Of a stretch of 64,000 bases of DNA, positions 46,092-55,045 are shown one piece after another. Source of the DNA: Peribacillus tepidiphilus (GTDB lineage: Bacteria > Bacillota > Bacilli > Bacillales > DSM-1321); contig NZ_WIAQ01000002.1 in the NCBI RefSeq assembly GCF_009466385.1, positions 273,678-337,677 of the forward strand, in the 5' to 3' direction. The notes under the pieces are model-generated. The model worked only from the letters and a program-made list of their open reading frames with translations, made no database searches and was not told the origin of the DNA. Each line of letters begins with the position of its first letter. Positions within the stretch are counted from its first letter, which is position 1. Both the position numbers and the translations under genes were made by a program.

Positions 46092-47159
46092 TTGATTTCA
46101 GTTGAAAAGACAGCAGAAAAAATTCTCACATATGCCATGAAATTTTCTGCTTCCGACGTCCACATTTTTCCACGAAAAGATGACCCGATGATCCAATTTC
46201 GGGTTGAAAACCGTCTAATCCCTCTTGAATTTTTGAAAATTTCTCATCTAGACAAGCTTATATCCCATTTTAAGTTTTTGGCTTCTATGGATATTGGAGA
46301 AAAACGGAGACCTCAAACGGGTTCCTTTACCCACTATTACAACGGTCAGGCGATCGGCTTACGATTATCCACACTTCCAGCCTTAAACTCAGAAAGTCTC
46401 GTAATCCGGCTCATTCCACAGCAAAACATTCTGCCTCTCACACAACTCTCACTGTTTCCTAGGACAGCAAAAAAATTAATGGCCTTAATGCAGCATTCTC
46501 ACGGTTTGATTATTTTTACAGGACCTACTGGATCAGGAAAGACCACTACCTTATATTCATTACTACATTACGCTAAAGAGCACATCCAACGCAATATCAT
46601 TACCCTAGAGGATCCAATTGAAAATCAAACAGAAGATGCAGTTCAGGTCCAAATAAATGAGAAAGCAGGTATTACCTATTCCGTAGGCTTGAAAGCGGCC
46701 TTAAGACATGATCCAGACATTATTATGATTGGTGAAATTAGGGATGCGGAAACAGCAAAAATTGCAGTTAGAGCAGCGCTTACGGGACATCTGATATTAA
46801 CAACTATGCATACAAGAGACGCAGAAGGAGCCATATACAGGCTGTTAGAATTCGGAGTGAGCAAGCTTGAGATCGAACAAACCTTGATTGCTGTGACAGC
46901 CCAGCGTTTGGTCGAATTATATTGTCCCTTATGCGGAGAACACTGTTCGCATTACTGTAGCTTTAATAATAGAGGGAAAAGAGCAGGAATCTACGAGCTC
47001 CTACATGGAAAATCATTAGCCAAACTCTTAACTAGATCAGAAGTAGAGCGTCCAGTAAATTGGAAACGTTTGAAGGATGAAATGAACAAGGCTGTTGCTC
47101 TAGGTTTTGTCCCTCCAGATGAATATGATAGGTGGATCTATAATAATGAAAATAGTTAA
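46092..47159 (+). CDS. comGA: Competence pseudopilus ATPase ComGA
   Basis: Secretion ATPase of the GspE/PilB type that powers the competence pseudopilus used for DNA uptake; 355 aa. Walker A GPTGSGKTTTLYS, Asp box region ITLEDPIEN, Walker B IIMIGEIRDAETA and the His box HLILTTMHTRDAEG are present. Near the C-terminus is a four-cysteine cluster CPLCGEHCSHYC. TTG 46092 follows GAGGTGATG. First of seven overlapping comG genes. Confidence 0.95.
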   Translation: MISVEKTAEKILTYAMKFSASDVHIFPRKDDPMIQFRVENRLIPLEFLKISHLDKLISHFKFLASMDIGEKRRPQTGSFTHYYNGQAIGLRLSTLPALNSESLVIRLIPQQNILPLTQLSLFPRTAKKLMALMQHSHGLIIFTGPTGSGKTTTLYSLLHYAKEHIQRNIITLEDPIENQTEDAVQVQINEKAGITYSVGLKAALRHDPDIIMIGEIRDAETAKIAVRAALTGHLILTTMHTRDAEGAIYRLLEFGVSKLEIEQTLIAVTAQRLVELYCPLCGEHCSHYCSFNNRGKRAGIYELLHGKSLAKLLTRSEVERPVNWKRLKDEMNKAVALGFVPPDEYDRWIYNNENS

Positions 47160-48177
47160 GTGGACGCTTAAAGATCAATCTCTTTTCATGTTAAGATTGG
47201 GTGAATTGCTGGAGAATGGGTATACACTCTCTGATGCGATAGAGTTCATAAAATCTCAAGAAAAAGAAGGGCGCCGCGAAACATTAGAAGCAGGATTGAA
47301 TTTTCTAAAAGCGGGAAATTCACTTCAAGAAATGCTTGTAGAAGTTGGTTTCCATAATAAAATGGTGGATTATATTTACTATGCTGAGCATTATGGTGAT
47401 CTTTCATTTGCATTAAAAGAAGGAGGATCGTTTTGGAAAAAAAGAATCGATGATTTGGAAAGGTTAAAAAAAGTGTTCATGTATCCTCTGTTTATGCTTC
47501 TTTTTATGAGCCTTCTTTTTATATTTCTTCAAAATATTCTCCTTCCTAAATTTATGGAACTCATACAAAATTTCCAGGTAGAACAGACCTCTTTTGTCTT
47601 CCATTTTTTAATGTTCCTAAAGATTCTATCGTATTTTCCATATGCTGCAGCCCTTGTATGTATTGCGGGGGTTACCATTTATTTTTTGTGGTTTACTAAG
47701 CTTGATCCGATTACTAAGAAGAGGCTGTTGCTTAAAATTCCATTCTTTGGGCCCTTGCTAAAAATTTTAGATACGTACTTTTTTACTTGTCAGCTTAGTA
47801 GTTTGTTATCGGGAGGACTTTCAATTAATGATAGCATTTCTCTTTTTTCTAGCCATAACCGACAACCGTTTTATCAAGAGATTTGCCGTCATATTTTTGG
47901 AAAACTTACAGAAGGACTTGCTTTAGAAGATATATTCAAAGACTTTCCATTTTTTGTTGATAATTTGAGTGTGGTTATTGCCAGTGGACAAAAGCATGGC
48001 AGCTTAGATCGAGAACTATATCACTACAGTAGATTTTTGCTGCAAAATTTAGAAGAACAGATTTCTTCTTATATCAAGATCGTTCAGCCGGTTATGTTTG
48101 GAATAATCGGCTTAATGGTCATTTCTATATATTTAGCTGTATTGCTGCCGATGTTCTCAATCATGGATAAAATCTAG
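47146..48177 (+). CDS. comGB: Competence pilus platform protein ComGB
   Basis: Inner-membrane platform of the GspF/PilC family, 343 aa, with three membrane helices (about residues 118-140, 165-190, 315-340) and two repeated cytoplasmic helical domains (LGELLENGYTLSDAIEFI; LSSLLSGGLSINDSISLF). ATG 47146 lies within the last codons of comGA with AGGTGGAT upstream; earlier in-frame codons are inside comGA. Confidence 0.93.
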   Translation: MKIVKWTLKDQSLFMLRLGELLENGYTLSDAIEFIKSQEKEGRRETLEAGLNFLKAGNSLQEMLVEVGFHNKMVDYIYYAEHYGDLSFALKEGGSFWKKRIDDLERLKKVFMYPLFMLLFMSLLFIFLQNILLPKFMELIQNFQVEQTSFVFHFLMFLKILSYFPYAAALVCIAGVTIYFLWFTKLDPITKKRLLLKIPFFGPLLKILDTYFFTCQLSSLLSGGLSINDSISLFSSHNRQPFYQEICRHIFGKLTEGLALEDIFKDFPFFVDNLSVVIASGQKHGSLDRELYHYSRFLLQNLEEQISSYIKIVQPVMFGIIGLMVISIYLAVLLPMFSIMDKI

Positions 48178-48189
48178 GGAGGAATTAAA

Positions 48190-48489
48190 ATGAATGATAA
48201 AGGATTTACATTAATAGAAATGCTCATTGTGCTATTGGTTATTTCAATACTATTAATTATAACAATTCCTAATATCGTTAAACAGCAGGCTTCCATTCAA
48301 CATAAAGGCTGTGAAGCTTTTGCCAAAATGGTGCAAGCACAAGTTCAGTCTTATCAGATAGATAAAAATAAATGGCCTGATAGCATTGAAGAATTAAAAA
48401 CGGAAGGCTATTTAAAAGAAACCTCTTGTCCTAACGGAGATTCAGTTGCATTAAGTACTGAAGGAGAAGTAACCATTGTCCCAAAATAA
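48190..48489 (+). CDS. comGC: Major competence pseudopilin ComGC
   Basis: A 99-residue type IV pilin-like protein. The prepilin peptidase (ComC) site is KGFTLIEM, with Gly5/Phe6 cleavage and Glu at +5, followed by a hydrophobic helix to about residue 28. Two cysteines (GCEAF, TSCPNG) are placed to form the intramolecular disulphide known for ComGC. ATG 48190 has GGGAGGA upstream. Confidence 0.96.
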   Translation: MNDKGFTLIEMLIVLLVISILLIITIPNIVKQQASIQHKGCEAFAKMVQAQVQSYQIDKNKWPDSIEELKTEGYLKETSCPNGDSVALSTEGEVTIVPK

Positions 48490-48937
48490 GTCTATAAATG
48501 GTTTTACCATGGTAGAAATATTGGTCGTATTACTGATTTTTATGATAATTCAGTTTATTGGATGGGCTGCAATTCCCACTGCAAGGGTAAAAGATCGCGC
48601 AGAGCCTTTTATGAAGCAGCTTGAAAATGATTTGTATTATATTCAACAGTATGCAATCAGTCATAATATATCACTGTATTTTACAATGAATACACCGATG
48701 GGGAAATATTATGCTGGTTCAGAGGAATCAGGCGTACTCCTGGTAAGGGATATTCCGGCAAATATAAAAGTAGAAAAAGGTTCACTCGACCTCAACTTTT
48801 ATATAAGACCAAATGGAAATTCTTCTAAAGTTGGCAATTGGTATATTCAGACAGACAAACAACTGTTTGAATTTGTTTTATTAATTGGTAAAGGGAGATT
48901 TTACTACATTGAACAAAAAAGGATCGATTCTCGTTGA
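48476..48937 (+). CDS. comGD: Minor competence pseudopilin ComGD
   Basis: A 153-residue prepilin with cleavage site NGFTMVEI and a following hydrophobic helix. TTG 48476 has AAGGAG nine bases upstream, inside comGC, giving a 14-bp overlap. Confidence 0.9.
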   Translation: MSQNKSINGFTMVEILVVLLIFMIIQFIGWAAIPTARVKDRAEPFMKQLENDLYYIQQYAISHNISLYFTMNTPMGKYYAGSEESGVLLVRDIPANIKVEKGSLDLNFYIRPNGNSSKVGNWYIQTDKQLFEFVLLIGKGRFYYIEQKRIDSR

Positions 48938-49232
48938 TGTTTTAGGTGCGTTAGCTCCGTGTTTCTTATTGGTATTCTTATTGGTTCCGATGTTAGTGAA
49001 CCTTAAACAGGAGAAACAAAATGTTTTATATAAGATCATGGCAAATCATCTATTATATGAGCAATTACAAAAGGAGGATCTTCAATCCATCGCTACAAAA
49101 CAAATTCTACATGAGGGGAAAATCTACACATTTAGCATATCCCATCATGAGACAAATCCAAGCTGGCAAAAGGGGTGTATTCAGTATACAGATGCAAAAA
49201 ATCGTGTACAGGAAATATGTGACATTAAATAA
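48909..49232 (+). CDS. comGE: Minor competence pseudopilin ComGE
   Basis: A 107-residue protein starting MNKKGSILVDVLGALAPCF: a degenerate prepilin motif (KGSILVDV) with Asp replacing Glu at +5. TTG 48909 has AAAGGGAG upstream and overlaps comGD by 29 bp. Assigned mainly by position and the N-terminal helix. Confidence 0.8.
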   Translation: MNKKGSILVDVLGALAPCFLLVFLLVPMLVNLKQEKQNVLYKIMANHLLYEQLQKEDLQSIATKQILHEGKIYTFSISHHETNPSWQKGCIQYTDAKNRVQEICDIK

Positions 49233-49650
49233 TCAGGAAGCTGGATTTACTCTCATTGAAATGTTAATTGCACTTAGTATCGTTTTAATCATTTGTTCTT
49301 TGATTTTACATTCCATGATTGTTTTACAACGGTATGAGCGTGAAGGAAATTTCATTCATCCTCGAGAGTGGGAAATTTTTTATGCACAATTCAAACGAGA
49401 GATTACTAATTCTCAGAGACAAGAAATGAGTAACGGAAAATTGTTGCTCTATCAAAACAGCGATGTCATCACCATTGAAAAATACCAGGATAAAATTAGA
49501 AGAAGGGTAAATAACCAAGGTCATGAAGTGATGCTGCAAAAAATAACGGGTCTTGAGTTTATAAAAAATGGACGACTGATCGTAATAGTAGTGACAGATC
49601 AAAACAAACGTTCTTTCAAAGGGGAAGTTAAACCGTATGTTTACGAATGA
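49219..49650 (+). CDS. comGF: Minor competence pseudopilin ComGF
   Basis: A 143-residue prepilin with AGFTLIEML and a hydrophobic helix; the globular part (IEKYQDKIRRRVNNQGHEVML) resembles ComGF. I start at GTG 49219 with AGGA five bases upstream, overlapping comGE by 14 bp; ATG 49192 in frame is possible but would give an unusually long leader. Confidence 0.85.
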   Translation: MTLNNQEAGFTLIEMLIALSIVLIICSLILHSMIVLQRYEREGNFIHPREWEIFYAQFKREITNSQRQEMSNGKLLLYQNSDVITIEKYQDKIRRRVNNQGHEVMLQKITGLEFIKNGRLIVIVVTDQNKRSFKGEVKPYVYE

Positions 49651-50017
49651 AAAGGGATCGGTTTTTCTAAGCGTCTTGATTATTTTTTCCATTTTCTGTT
49701 TCATGATTGCTTATAGGGCAGAAGAATTTATTTCTGACAAAAAATTTTACAGGGAAACCGAAAGTCGATTAATTTTAGAGCATTTGCTCTTATTGGCACA
49801 GAAGGACACGGCGGAGCTTTCATTAAGTGAAATATTTTCAGGTATGGAAGGTATTTTTTTCTATCCGCGAGGAGATGTATATTATAAAATAATAGAACGA
49901 AGAGGAGATACTGTCAGTTTTTTGCTTTATGCTACTTCCATTTATAATGGAAAAGCAAAGGCGTTGTATGATTATAATGTAACAAAAAGGAAAATTACAA
50001 AATGGAATGAGTATTGA
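49637..50017 (+). CDS. comGG: Minor competence pseudopilin ComGG
   Basis: A 126-residue protein with one N-terminal hydrophobic helix after NEKGSVFLSVLI and a charged C-terminal domain; last gene of the comG operon. ATG 49637 overlaps comGF by 14 bp. Assigned by position and prepilin-like start (KGSVFLSV lacks the usual +5 Glu). Confidence 0.82.
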   Translation: MFTNEKGSVFLSVLIIFSIFCFMIAYRAEEFISDKKFYRETESRLILEHLLLLAQKDTAELSLSEIFSGMEGIFFYPRGDVYYKIIERRGDTVSFLLYATSIYNGKAKALYDYNVTKRKITKWNEY

Positions 50018-50026
50018 GGTGAAAAC

Positions 50027-50545
50027 GTGAGGGCGATCTATTTAACGGGGTTTATGGGCAGTGGGAAGACAACAATCGGTAAATTGCTTTCAAAAGCAAG
50101 TGGCTTGCCAGTATTTGATACAGATGTTTTAGTTGAAGAAAAAGAAGGCAAAAGCATCAAGGATATTTTTTTACAAGAAGGTGAAGCGTATTTCAGAGAG
50201 CGGGAATCAGAAATTTTACGAGCATTAAACGGAGAGAATAGGATCGTGACAACCGGTGGCGGCATTATATTAGCAAAAGAAAATAGGGAATGGATCCGGA
50301 AAAATGGCTACTGGGTTTATTTGCATTGCGATCCGGAAGAGATTGAGCATAGATTAGTAAATGACACGTCTAGACCGTTATTAGCAGGAGAGAAAAGAGC
50401 CAATTTAAGGTCGATCTTTGAGGAACGGTTACCTTTATACAGAGAGGCACCGATACAAGTTGATACCACAAATAAATCTACACAGGAAGTTGTAGAAGAA
50501 ATCCTAAATGCTTTACAGATTGAGAGTGCTTCCAAGATATTATGA
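50027..50545 (+). CDS. aroK: Shikimate kinase
   Basis: Phosphorylates shikimate at the 3-hydroxyl in the aromatic amino acid pathway; 172 aa. P-loop GFMGSGKTTIGK, shikimate-binding DTDVLVEEK, FRERESEIL, VTTGGGI and the lid region RPLLAGEKRANL are clear. GTG 50027 has TTGAGGTGA seven bases upstream. Nine bases separate it from comGG, so it may be read from the comG transcript as well as from its own promoter. Confidence 0.94.
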   Translation: MRAIYLTGFMGSGKTTIGKLLSKASGLPVFDTDVLVEEKEGKSIKDIFLQEGEAYFRERESEILRALNGENRIVTTGGGIILAKENREWIRKNGYWVYLHCDPEEIEHRLVNDTSRPLLAGEKRANLRSIFEERLPLYREAPIQVDTTNKSTQEVVEEILNALQIESASKIL

Positions 50546-50601
50546 AGACCTAGGTATATCATTGTATAGATATGTTCATACTGCTAATGGGTGGTATGAA
50601 T

Positions 50602-50778
50602 ATGAATACAAATGATTATGTAAAGTTTTTAACACAGCAATTTGTTCAATATTATAATCAACCAAAGGAACAGCGCAAAAAGCATAGATTAGAAAGAAAA
50701 GAAAATCGAACGGATTTTATTAGTGAATGGTTTGGGGTGATCCCCTTTGCGATTATGATGCTGTTTATAAAAAAATAA
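50602..50778 (+). CDS. yqzE: YqzE family protein
   Basis: A 58-residue very basic protein (MNTNDYVKFLTQQFVQYYNQ...) with a short C-terminal hydrophobic helix (WFGVIPFAIMMLFIKK). Pattern and place after the comG genes match B. subtilis YqzE. GGGTGG seven bases before ATG 50602 fixes the start. Function unknown. Confidence 0.8.
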   Translation: MNTNDYVKFLTQQFVQYYNQPKEQRKKHRLERKENRTDFISEWFGVIPFAIMMLFIKK

Positions 50779-50791
50779 ATATGAGATGAAG

Positions 50792-50854
50792 CAGACTAGG
50801 ATGGACGAATCATATGCAATAAAGGTCCGTAAAATCCCAGTCTGTTTTTTTTTT
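50792..50854 (+). terminator. Terminator of yqzE
   Basis: Interrupted stem cagact.ggat.ggac/gtcc.atcc.agtctg with a run of about ten T. Confidence 0.8.
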
Positions 50855-50889
50855 AAAAACGTTTGGTTAGCTTTATGACTTGTTTTGCA

Positions 50890-51675
50890 TTAAATCGCTT
50901 TCTCTGACAGATAAAACATTCCTCCGTTAATAACGGCTATTTTGATTTTTGGTTCATATTGTTCCCGAAGCGCTTCTTTTTCTGTTTCATAACTTTCGCC
51001 TTTTTCATCCGATTCTCCGTAAAAATGCTCCAAAAGCAGTAAATCATTTTCCCATCGTTCTACTGCCCTAATTGCCCAATCGTGATTCTCTTCTTCCAGC
51101 TGCAAACGTACATACCGGTCTAATCTTCTCAATCCGCTTTTCGGCATAATGAGTGGTGAAAGGGTAAATGAGTAATCTGGGATTTTCGGTGTAACTCTCA
51201 ATGCTAAAATTTTATCGTGAAAATGATTGGCTATTTGCCCAGTTATTAAATTGACTCCGAGTGAGAAAAACATTTCTTTTTTTCGGTCACATACAAAGGA
51301 CACTTTAATGTTCGCACTAAGCCAAGGGAATAAAGGATTATGACTTGGCATTGTATTTTCGTATAACCGTATATAGCTTGCTAAGTTTTTTGTGGATTGG
51401 AAGATTTGATGTAGACGAGGAGAGCCAAAGTGGATAAATTCTCCTTGGATGCCTTCCGGTACATTTTCATGATCTGTAATGAGTGTCAATTTCATAGGAT
51501 TTGGCGTTCCACCAGTCTTTTCTAAGTAGTGCCAATAAAAAGGGCGATTCATCAAAAGCTTATCTAATTCTGCTGTTAACTGGACAATGAGATAAGAAGG
51601 GGCATTACAAAGGATTTCACACCCGTTTGATTGAAAATATTTCAAAAGGAATTGATGGATTTCACGTTGCTGCAC
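50890..51675 (-). CDS. yqhG: YqhG family protein
   Basis: A 261-residue protein that begins MQQREIHQFLLKYFQSNGCEI and contains LMNRPFYWHYLEKTGGTPNPM, both near-identical in pattern to B. subtilis YqhG. No enzymatic motif is visible. GTG 51675 has GGGAGAGGG upstream and overlaps the end of the helicase gene by 14 bp. Role unknown; coupling suggests it works with the helicase. Confidence 0.85.
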   Translation of the reverse strand: MQQREIHQFLLKYFQSNGCEILCNAPSYLIVQLTAELDKLLMNRPFYWHYLEKTGGTPNPMKLTLITDHENVPEGIQGEFIHFGSPRLHQIFQSTKNLASYIRLYENTMPSHNPLFPWLSANIKVSFVCDRKKEMFFSLGVNLITGQIANHFHDKILALRVTPKIPDYSFTLSPLIMPKSGLRRLDRYVRLQLEEENHDWAIRAVERWENDLLLLEHFYGESDEKGESYETEKEALREQYEPKIKIAVINGGMFYLSEKAI

Positions 51676-53341
51676 GAGTGCCCTCTCCCTTCATTTCTTG
51701 AGCAAGTTGGATGATAGATGACAAATTTTCCATTTTAATTTTCATCTCTCCTTCACTTTTGGAAAGTCCGACAACATCTATTAGGTATTCTTCCAAATTT
51801 CCGATATCCAATCTTGTTAGAATCTCGTCAAGCTCACCGACAACTCTCTCAAATAAGTTGATTTTTTCATATAACAGCTTTAAAATGTGTTCTTCAATAG
51901 TGTTTCTTACAGCAAAATTATAGATGTTCACATCTTTTTCCTGTCCTAAACGATGAACACGTCCTATTCGTTGCTCGAGCCTCATTGGATTCCAAGGAAG
52001 GTCGAAATTGATAATATGGTTACAAAATTGCAGATTAATTCCTTCACCACCAGCCTCTGTTGCGATCAGAACCTGTGCATGCTTCTGAAAAAGCTCTCTC
52101 ATCCAATCTTTTTTCCCACGCTTAAAGCCCCCCCGGAATGGGACGGACGTAATACCATTCTGTTTTAAAAAACATTGCAGATAGAGCTGTGTTGCTCTGT
52201 ATTCGGTGAAAATAATCACTTTGTCATTGATTTGCTTGATGAGTTCCAATGCTTTTTCTGCTTTGGAATTACAGGTAACGCCTTCAACTTTTTTTGCTAG
52301 AAAATGAACCTTCTCTTTTATGCTGTGAGATGGAGTGTCCGTTTTTTCTAGCATATTTTTCAAAGTTTGAAAGACTGCTTCGCGGCTGCTACAGGCTTCC
52401 CTCTGTAAAGTTAAAGTGGAAAATACACTCCCGATTGATTCACCCCCGTATGGCTTAAATTTAGAAACAGCGTCGTAGAGTTCTCTTTCATCATCAGAAA
52501 AATCGATAACAACCGTCTGAACCTTTCGTTTCGTCCACTCGATCCCCGTATCTCCACGTCTATTTCGAATCATCACTTTATTTACAAGTTCTTTTAGATA
52601 GTTGTCTTCATTAATGTTTCTACCTTTGCCTTTAAATTTTTCGGAAAAATATGTGGCATTTCCTAATTGACCGGGTTTTAGTAAAGACACAAGGTGAAAA
52701 ATTTCTTCAACCTTATTTTGGATCGGTGTGGCTGTGAGCAATAAACAAAACCTTTTTTTGAGATTCTGCACAAATTCATAGTTCTTTGTTTTATTATTTT
52801 TTAATTTATGAGCCTCATCAATAATAATAAAATCATAATTTTGGGAGTAAATAATTTCCCGATGTGGAGAACGTTTTGCAGTATCAATGGAAGAGACGAC
52901 TACATCGCAAGATTCCCAGACATAGCTTTTTCTTTGGGCGACAGCGGGAATGAAAAACTTACTATTTAGTTCGAACGTCCATTGAGAAACTAGTGAAGCA
53001 GGGACAAGGATTAAAACCTTTTTTACTAAACCACGAATCATGTATTCTTTTAAGATCAGACCCGCTTCTATCGTTTTACCAAGGCCCACTTCATCTGCCA
53101 AAATGGCCTTACCGTTCATATTTTCTACAACCTCTTTTGCAGCTTCGAGCTGATGAGGCAAAGGAGTCAAATGTGGAAGATGCTTCGGTGCCTGAAGACC
53201 TTCAAATTCTGGAACCAGTAAGTTTTTTTCTACTTGAACAGCCAGCTTATAAAGATCCCAGCTTCCCCATGGTCCATCATGATCAATTCGTTCAAGCAAT
53301 CCTTCCTCCCAGTCAGATTTGAATTCGATTGAGATATTCAT
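51662..53341 (-). CDS. yqhH: SNF2-type DEAD/DEAH helicase YqhH
   Basis: A 559-residue Swi2/Snf2-family ATPase. Motifs: Q-like LTPLPHQLEAAKEV, Walker A ADEVGLGKTIEAG, IIDEAHKLKN, LLTATPIQNK, then in the second lobe FTEYRATQ, TEAGGEGINLQ, and QRIGRVHRLGQ. Such proteins remodel protein-nucleic acid complexes; the target is unknown. Start ATG 53341 has AAGGAGA eight bases upstream; 13 upstream codons in frame lack a site. Confidence 0.92.
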   Translation of the reverse strand: MNISIEFKSDWEEGLLERIDHDGPWGSWDLYKLAVQVEKNLLVPEFEGLQAPKHLPHLTPLPHQLEAAKEVVENMNGKAILADEVGLGKTIEAGLILKEYMIRGLVKKVLILVPASLVSQWTFELNSKFFIPAVAQRKSYVWESCDVVVSSIDTAKRSPHREIIYSQNYDFIIIDEAHKLKNNKTKNYEFVQNLKKRFCLLLTATPIQNKVEEIFHLVSLLKPGQLGNATYFSEKFKGKGRNINEDNYLKELVNKVMIRNRRGDTGIEWTKRKVQTVVIDFSDDERELYDAVSKFKPYGGESIGSVFSTLTLQREACSSREAVFQTLKNMLEKTDTPSHSIKEKVHFLAKKVEGVTCNSKAEKALELIKQINDKVIIFTEYRATQLYLQCFLKQNGITSVPFRGGFKRGKKDWMRELFQKHAQVLIATEAGGEGINLQFCNHIINFDLPWNPMRLEQRIGRVHRLGQEKDVNIYNFAVRNTIEEHILKLLYEKINLFERVVGELDEILTRLDIGNLEEYLIDVVGLSKSEGEMKIKMENLSSIIQLAQEMKGEGTRAAT

Positions 53342-53493
53342 TGAATGCATCTCCTTCTTTTGAAAATCGGATTTAACCAATAATTTGCAGTTTTTTAGTG
53401 GATTTTTTATTAGAAAATGCTTAAAAGACGAAAATTATTGTTTTGAATAAATAAAATAATAAAGTTTTTATTATTTTTTTGAATAAAAAAAGA

Positions 53494-53523
53494 TTGCAGA
53501 GAAATCTGAATTAATGATAGGAT
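53494..53523 (+). promoter_or_regulatory. Candidate promoter of the gcv operon
   Basis: TTGCAG (53494-53499), 18-bp gap, TAGGAT (53518-53523), about 80 bp before the glycine riboswitch. The region from 53342 to here is otherwise AT-rich and featureless. Confidence 0.4.
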
Positions 53524-53603
53524 GAAAATAGCTTTCAAATTAGCTAGTTCTCATCAGTTTGTAATAGTATGACCATTTTCAAATTTTATATAAGCGAATG
53601 AAG

Positions 53604-53769
53604 GTAAGGGGAGAGACTACATTGTGTAGCGCCGAAGGAGCAAGTAGACTGCTGCGAATCTCTCAGGCAAAAGAACTCTTACCGGACGCAGCTCTGGAGA
53701 GTGTTCGTTTTTCGCGGACCACCAAAGGGGAAAGCCTTATTTAGGTAAACTTTCAGGTACCAGGACAGA
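53604..53769 (+). ncRNA. Tandem glycine riboswitch (gcvT motif)
   Basis: Two aptamers in series. The first (about 53607-53678) has ggggagagac, the cgccgaaggagcaa core and aatctctcaggcaaaagaactct. The second (about 53680-53769) has accggacgcagctctggagag, accaccaaaggggaaagc and aactttcaggtaccaggacagag. The cores gccgaaggagcaa and ctctcaggcaaaag are diagnostic. It precedes gcvT-gcvPA-gcvPB; glycine binding should turn the operon on by preventing the terminator that follows. Confidence 0.95.
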
Positions 53770-53807
53770 GATTGCTCTTTTTATATGGAGCATCTCTGTC
53801 CTTTTTT
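53762..53807 (+). terminator. Riboswitch-controlled terminator
   Basis: Stem aggacagagattgctc/gagcatctctgtcct, T-run of six. Its 5' arm shares aggacagag with the last strand of the second aptamer, so aptamer folding and terminator are mutually exclusive. Confidence 0.92.
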
Positions 53808-53920
53808 ATGTTTTCTTTGGAAATGGTAAGAAATATGTGGCGCGTGGTACTCAAACAATATGGGGTATTTTTGATTCTTTTGAAAGCGTAAAAGGTTTTC
53901 TAAAAAGTAAAGGGGGTATT

Positions 53921-55030
53921 ATGTTGGTTGAATTAAAAAGAACTCCGCTTTTTGAAGTGTACAAAGATTATGGGGCAAAAACGATTGACTTTGGTGGCTG
54001 GGAGCTTCCTGTTCAATTTTCAGGCATTAGGGAAGAACACGAAACTGTGAGAACCAAAGCAGGCTTATTTGATGTATCTCATATGGGTGAAATTACTGTC
54101 AAAGGAAAAGGCAGTGAAGCTTTTCTACAAAGGCTGGTCACAAATGATGTATCCAAGTTGAAAAACGGAGGAGCTCAATACACTGCCCTTTGCTATGAAA
54201 ATGGTGGTACAGTCGATGATTTGATCATTTATAAACGAAATAATGAAGACTTCTTACTAGTAGTAAATGCTGCTAATACTGAGAAAGATTTTGAATGGTT
54301 GAAACAACATCAGACAGAAGATGTTGAAATAAAGAATATTTCGAATGAAGTGGCTCAGTTGGCTCTTCAGGGGCCTCTTTCCGAGAAAATTCTTCAAAAG
54401 TTATCTAGAAATTTGGATTTAAAAGAAATTGGATTTTTTAAATTTAAAGAAAATGTTGAGTTAAACGGTATAAAAGCACTTGTATCAAGAACAGGGTATA
54501 CAGGAGAAGATGGTTTTGAAATCTACTGTGAGTCTCAGGATGTCATTCATCTTTGGAAAGAAATTCTAGATGCCGGTAAAGAAGAAGGCTTGTTGCCAAT
54601 CGGTCTTGGGGCACGTGATACGTTGAGATTTGAAGCAACACTTCCACTATACGGTCAGGAGCTTGCACCGGACATTACACCAATTGAAGCGGGTATCGGC
54701 TTCGCTGTGAAAACGGATAAAGAAATAGATTTTATCGGTAAAAGTGTATTGAAGCAACAAAAAGAAAATGGTCCTGATCGAAAGCTTGTCGGTATTGAAA
54801 TGATTGATCGCGGTATTCCTAGACACGGATATCCTGTTTATGTAGGCGAGGAAAGAGTTGGAGAGGTAACATCAGGAACTCAATCCCCTACACTCAAGAA
54901 AAATATCGGGTTAGCGTTGTTGAAGAAAGAGTTTTCCGAACTGGGAACCGAGGTTGATGTAGAGGTCCGGTCAAAAAAATTAAAAGCTAAAGTGATCGCT
55001 ACTCCATTTTATAAAAGAGCGAAAAAATAG
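53921..55030 (+). CDS. gcvT: Glycine cleavage system aminomethyltransferase (T-protein)
   Basis: Transfers the methylene group from aminomethyl-lipoyl H-protein to tetrahydrofolate, releasing ammonia; 369 aa. Folate-binding features include [21 protein letters not shown] and [14 protein letters not shown] 53921 has AAGGGGG four to five bases upstream; the frame is open back to 53837 without a site. First gene of a three-gene operon under the glycine riboswitch. Confidence 0.96.
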   Translation: MLVELKRTPLFEVYKDYGAKTIDFGGWELPVQFSGIREEHETVRTKAGLFDVSHMGEITVKGKGSEAFLQRLVTNDVSKLKNGGAQYTALCYENGGTVDDLIIYKRNNEDFLLVVNAANTEKDFEWLKQHQTEDVEIKNISNEVAQLALQGPLSEKILQKLSRNLDLKEIGFFKFKENVELNGIKALVSRTGYTGEDGFEIYCESQDVIHLWKEILDAGKEEGLLPIGLGARDTLRFEATLPLYGQELAPDITPIEAGIGFAVKTDKEIDFIGKSVLKQQKENGPDRKLVGIEMIDRGIPRHGYPVYVGEERVGEVTSGTQSPTLKKNIGLALLKKEFSELGTEVDVEVRSKKLKAKVIATPFYKRAKK

Positions 55031-55045
55031 AAAGGGGATTCCTGC

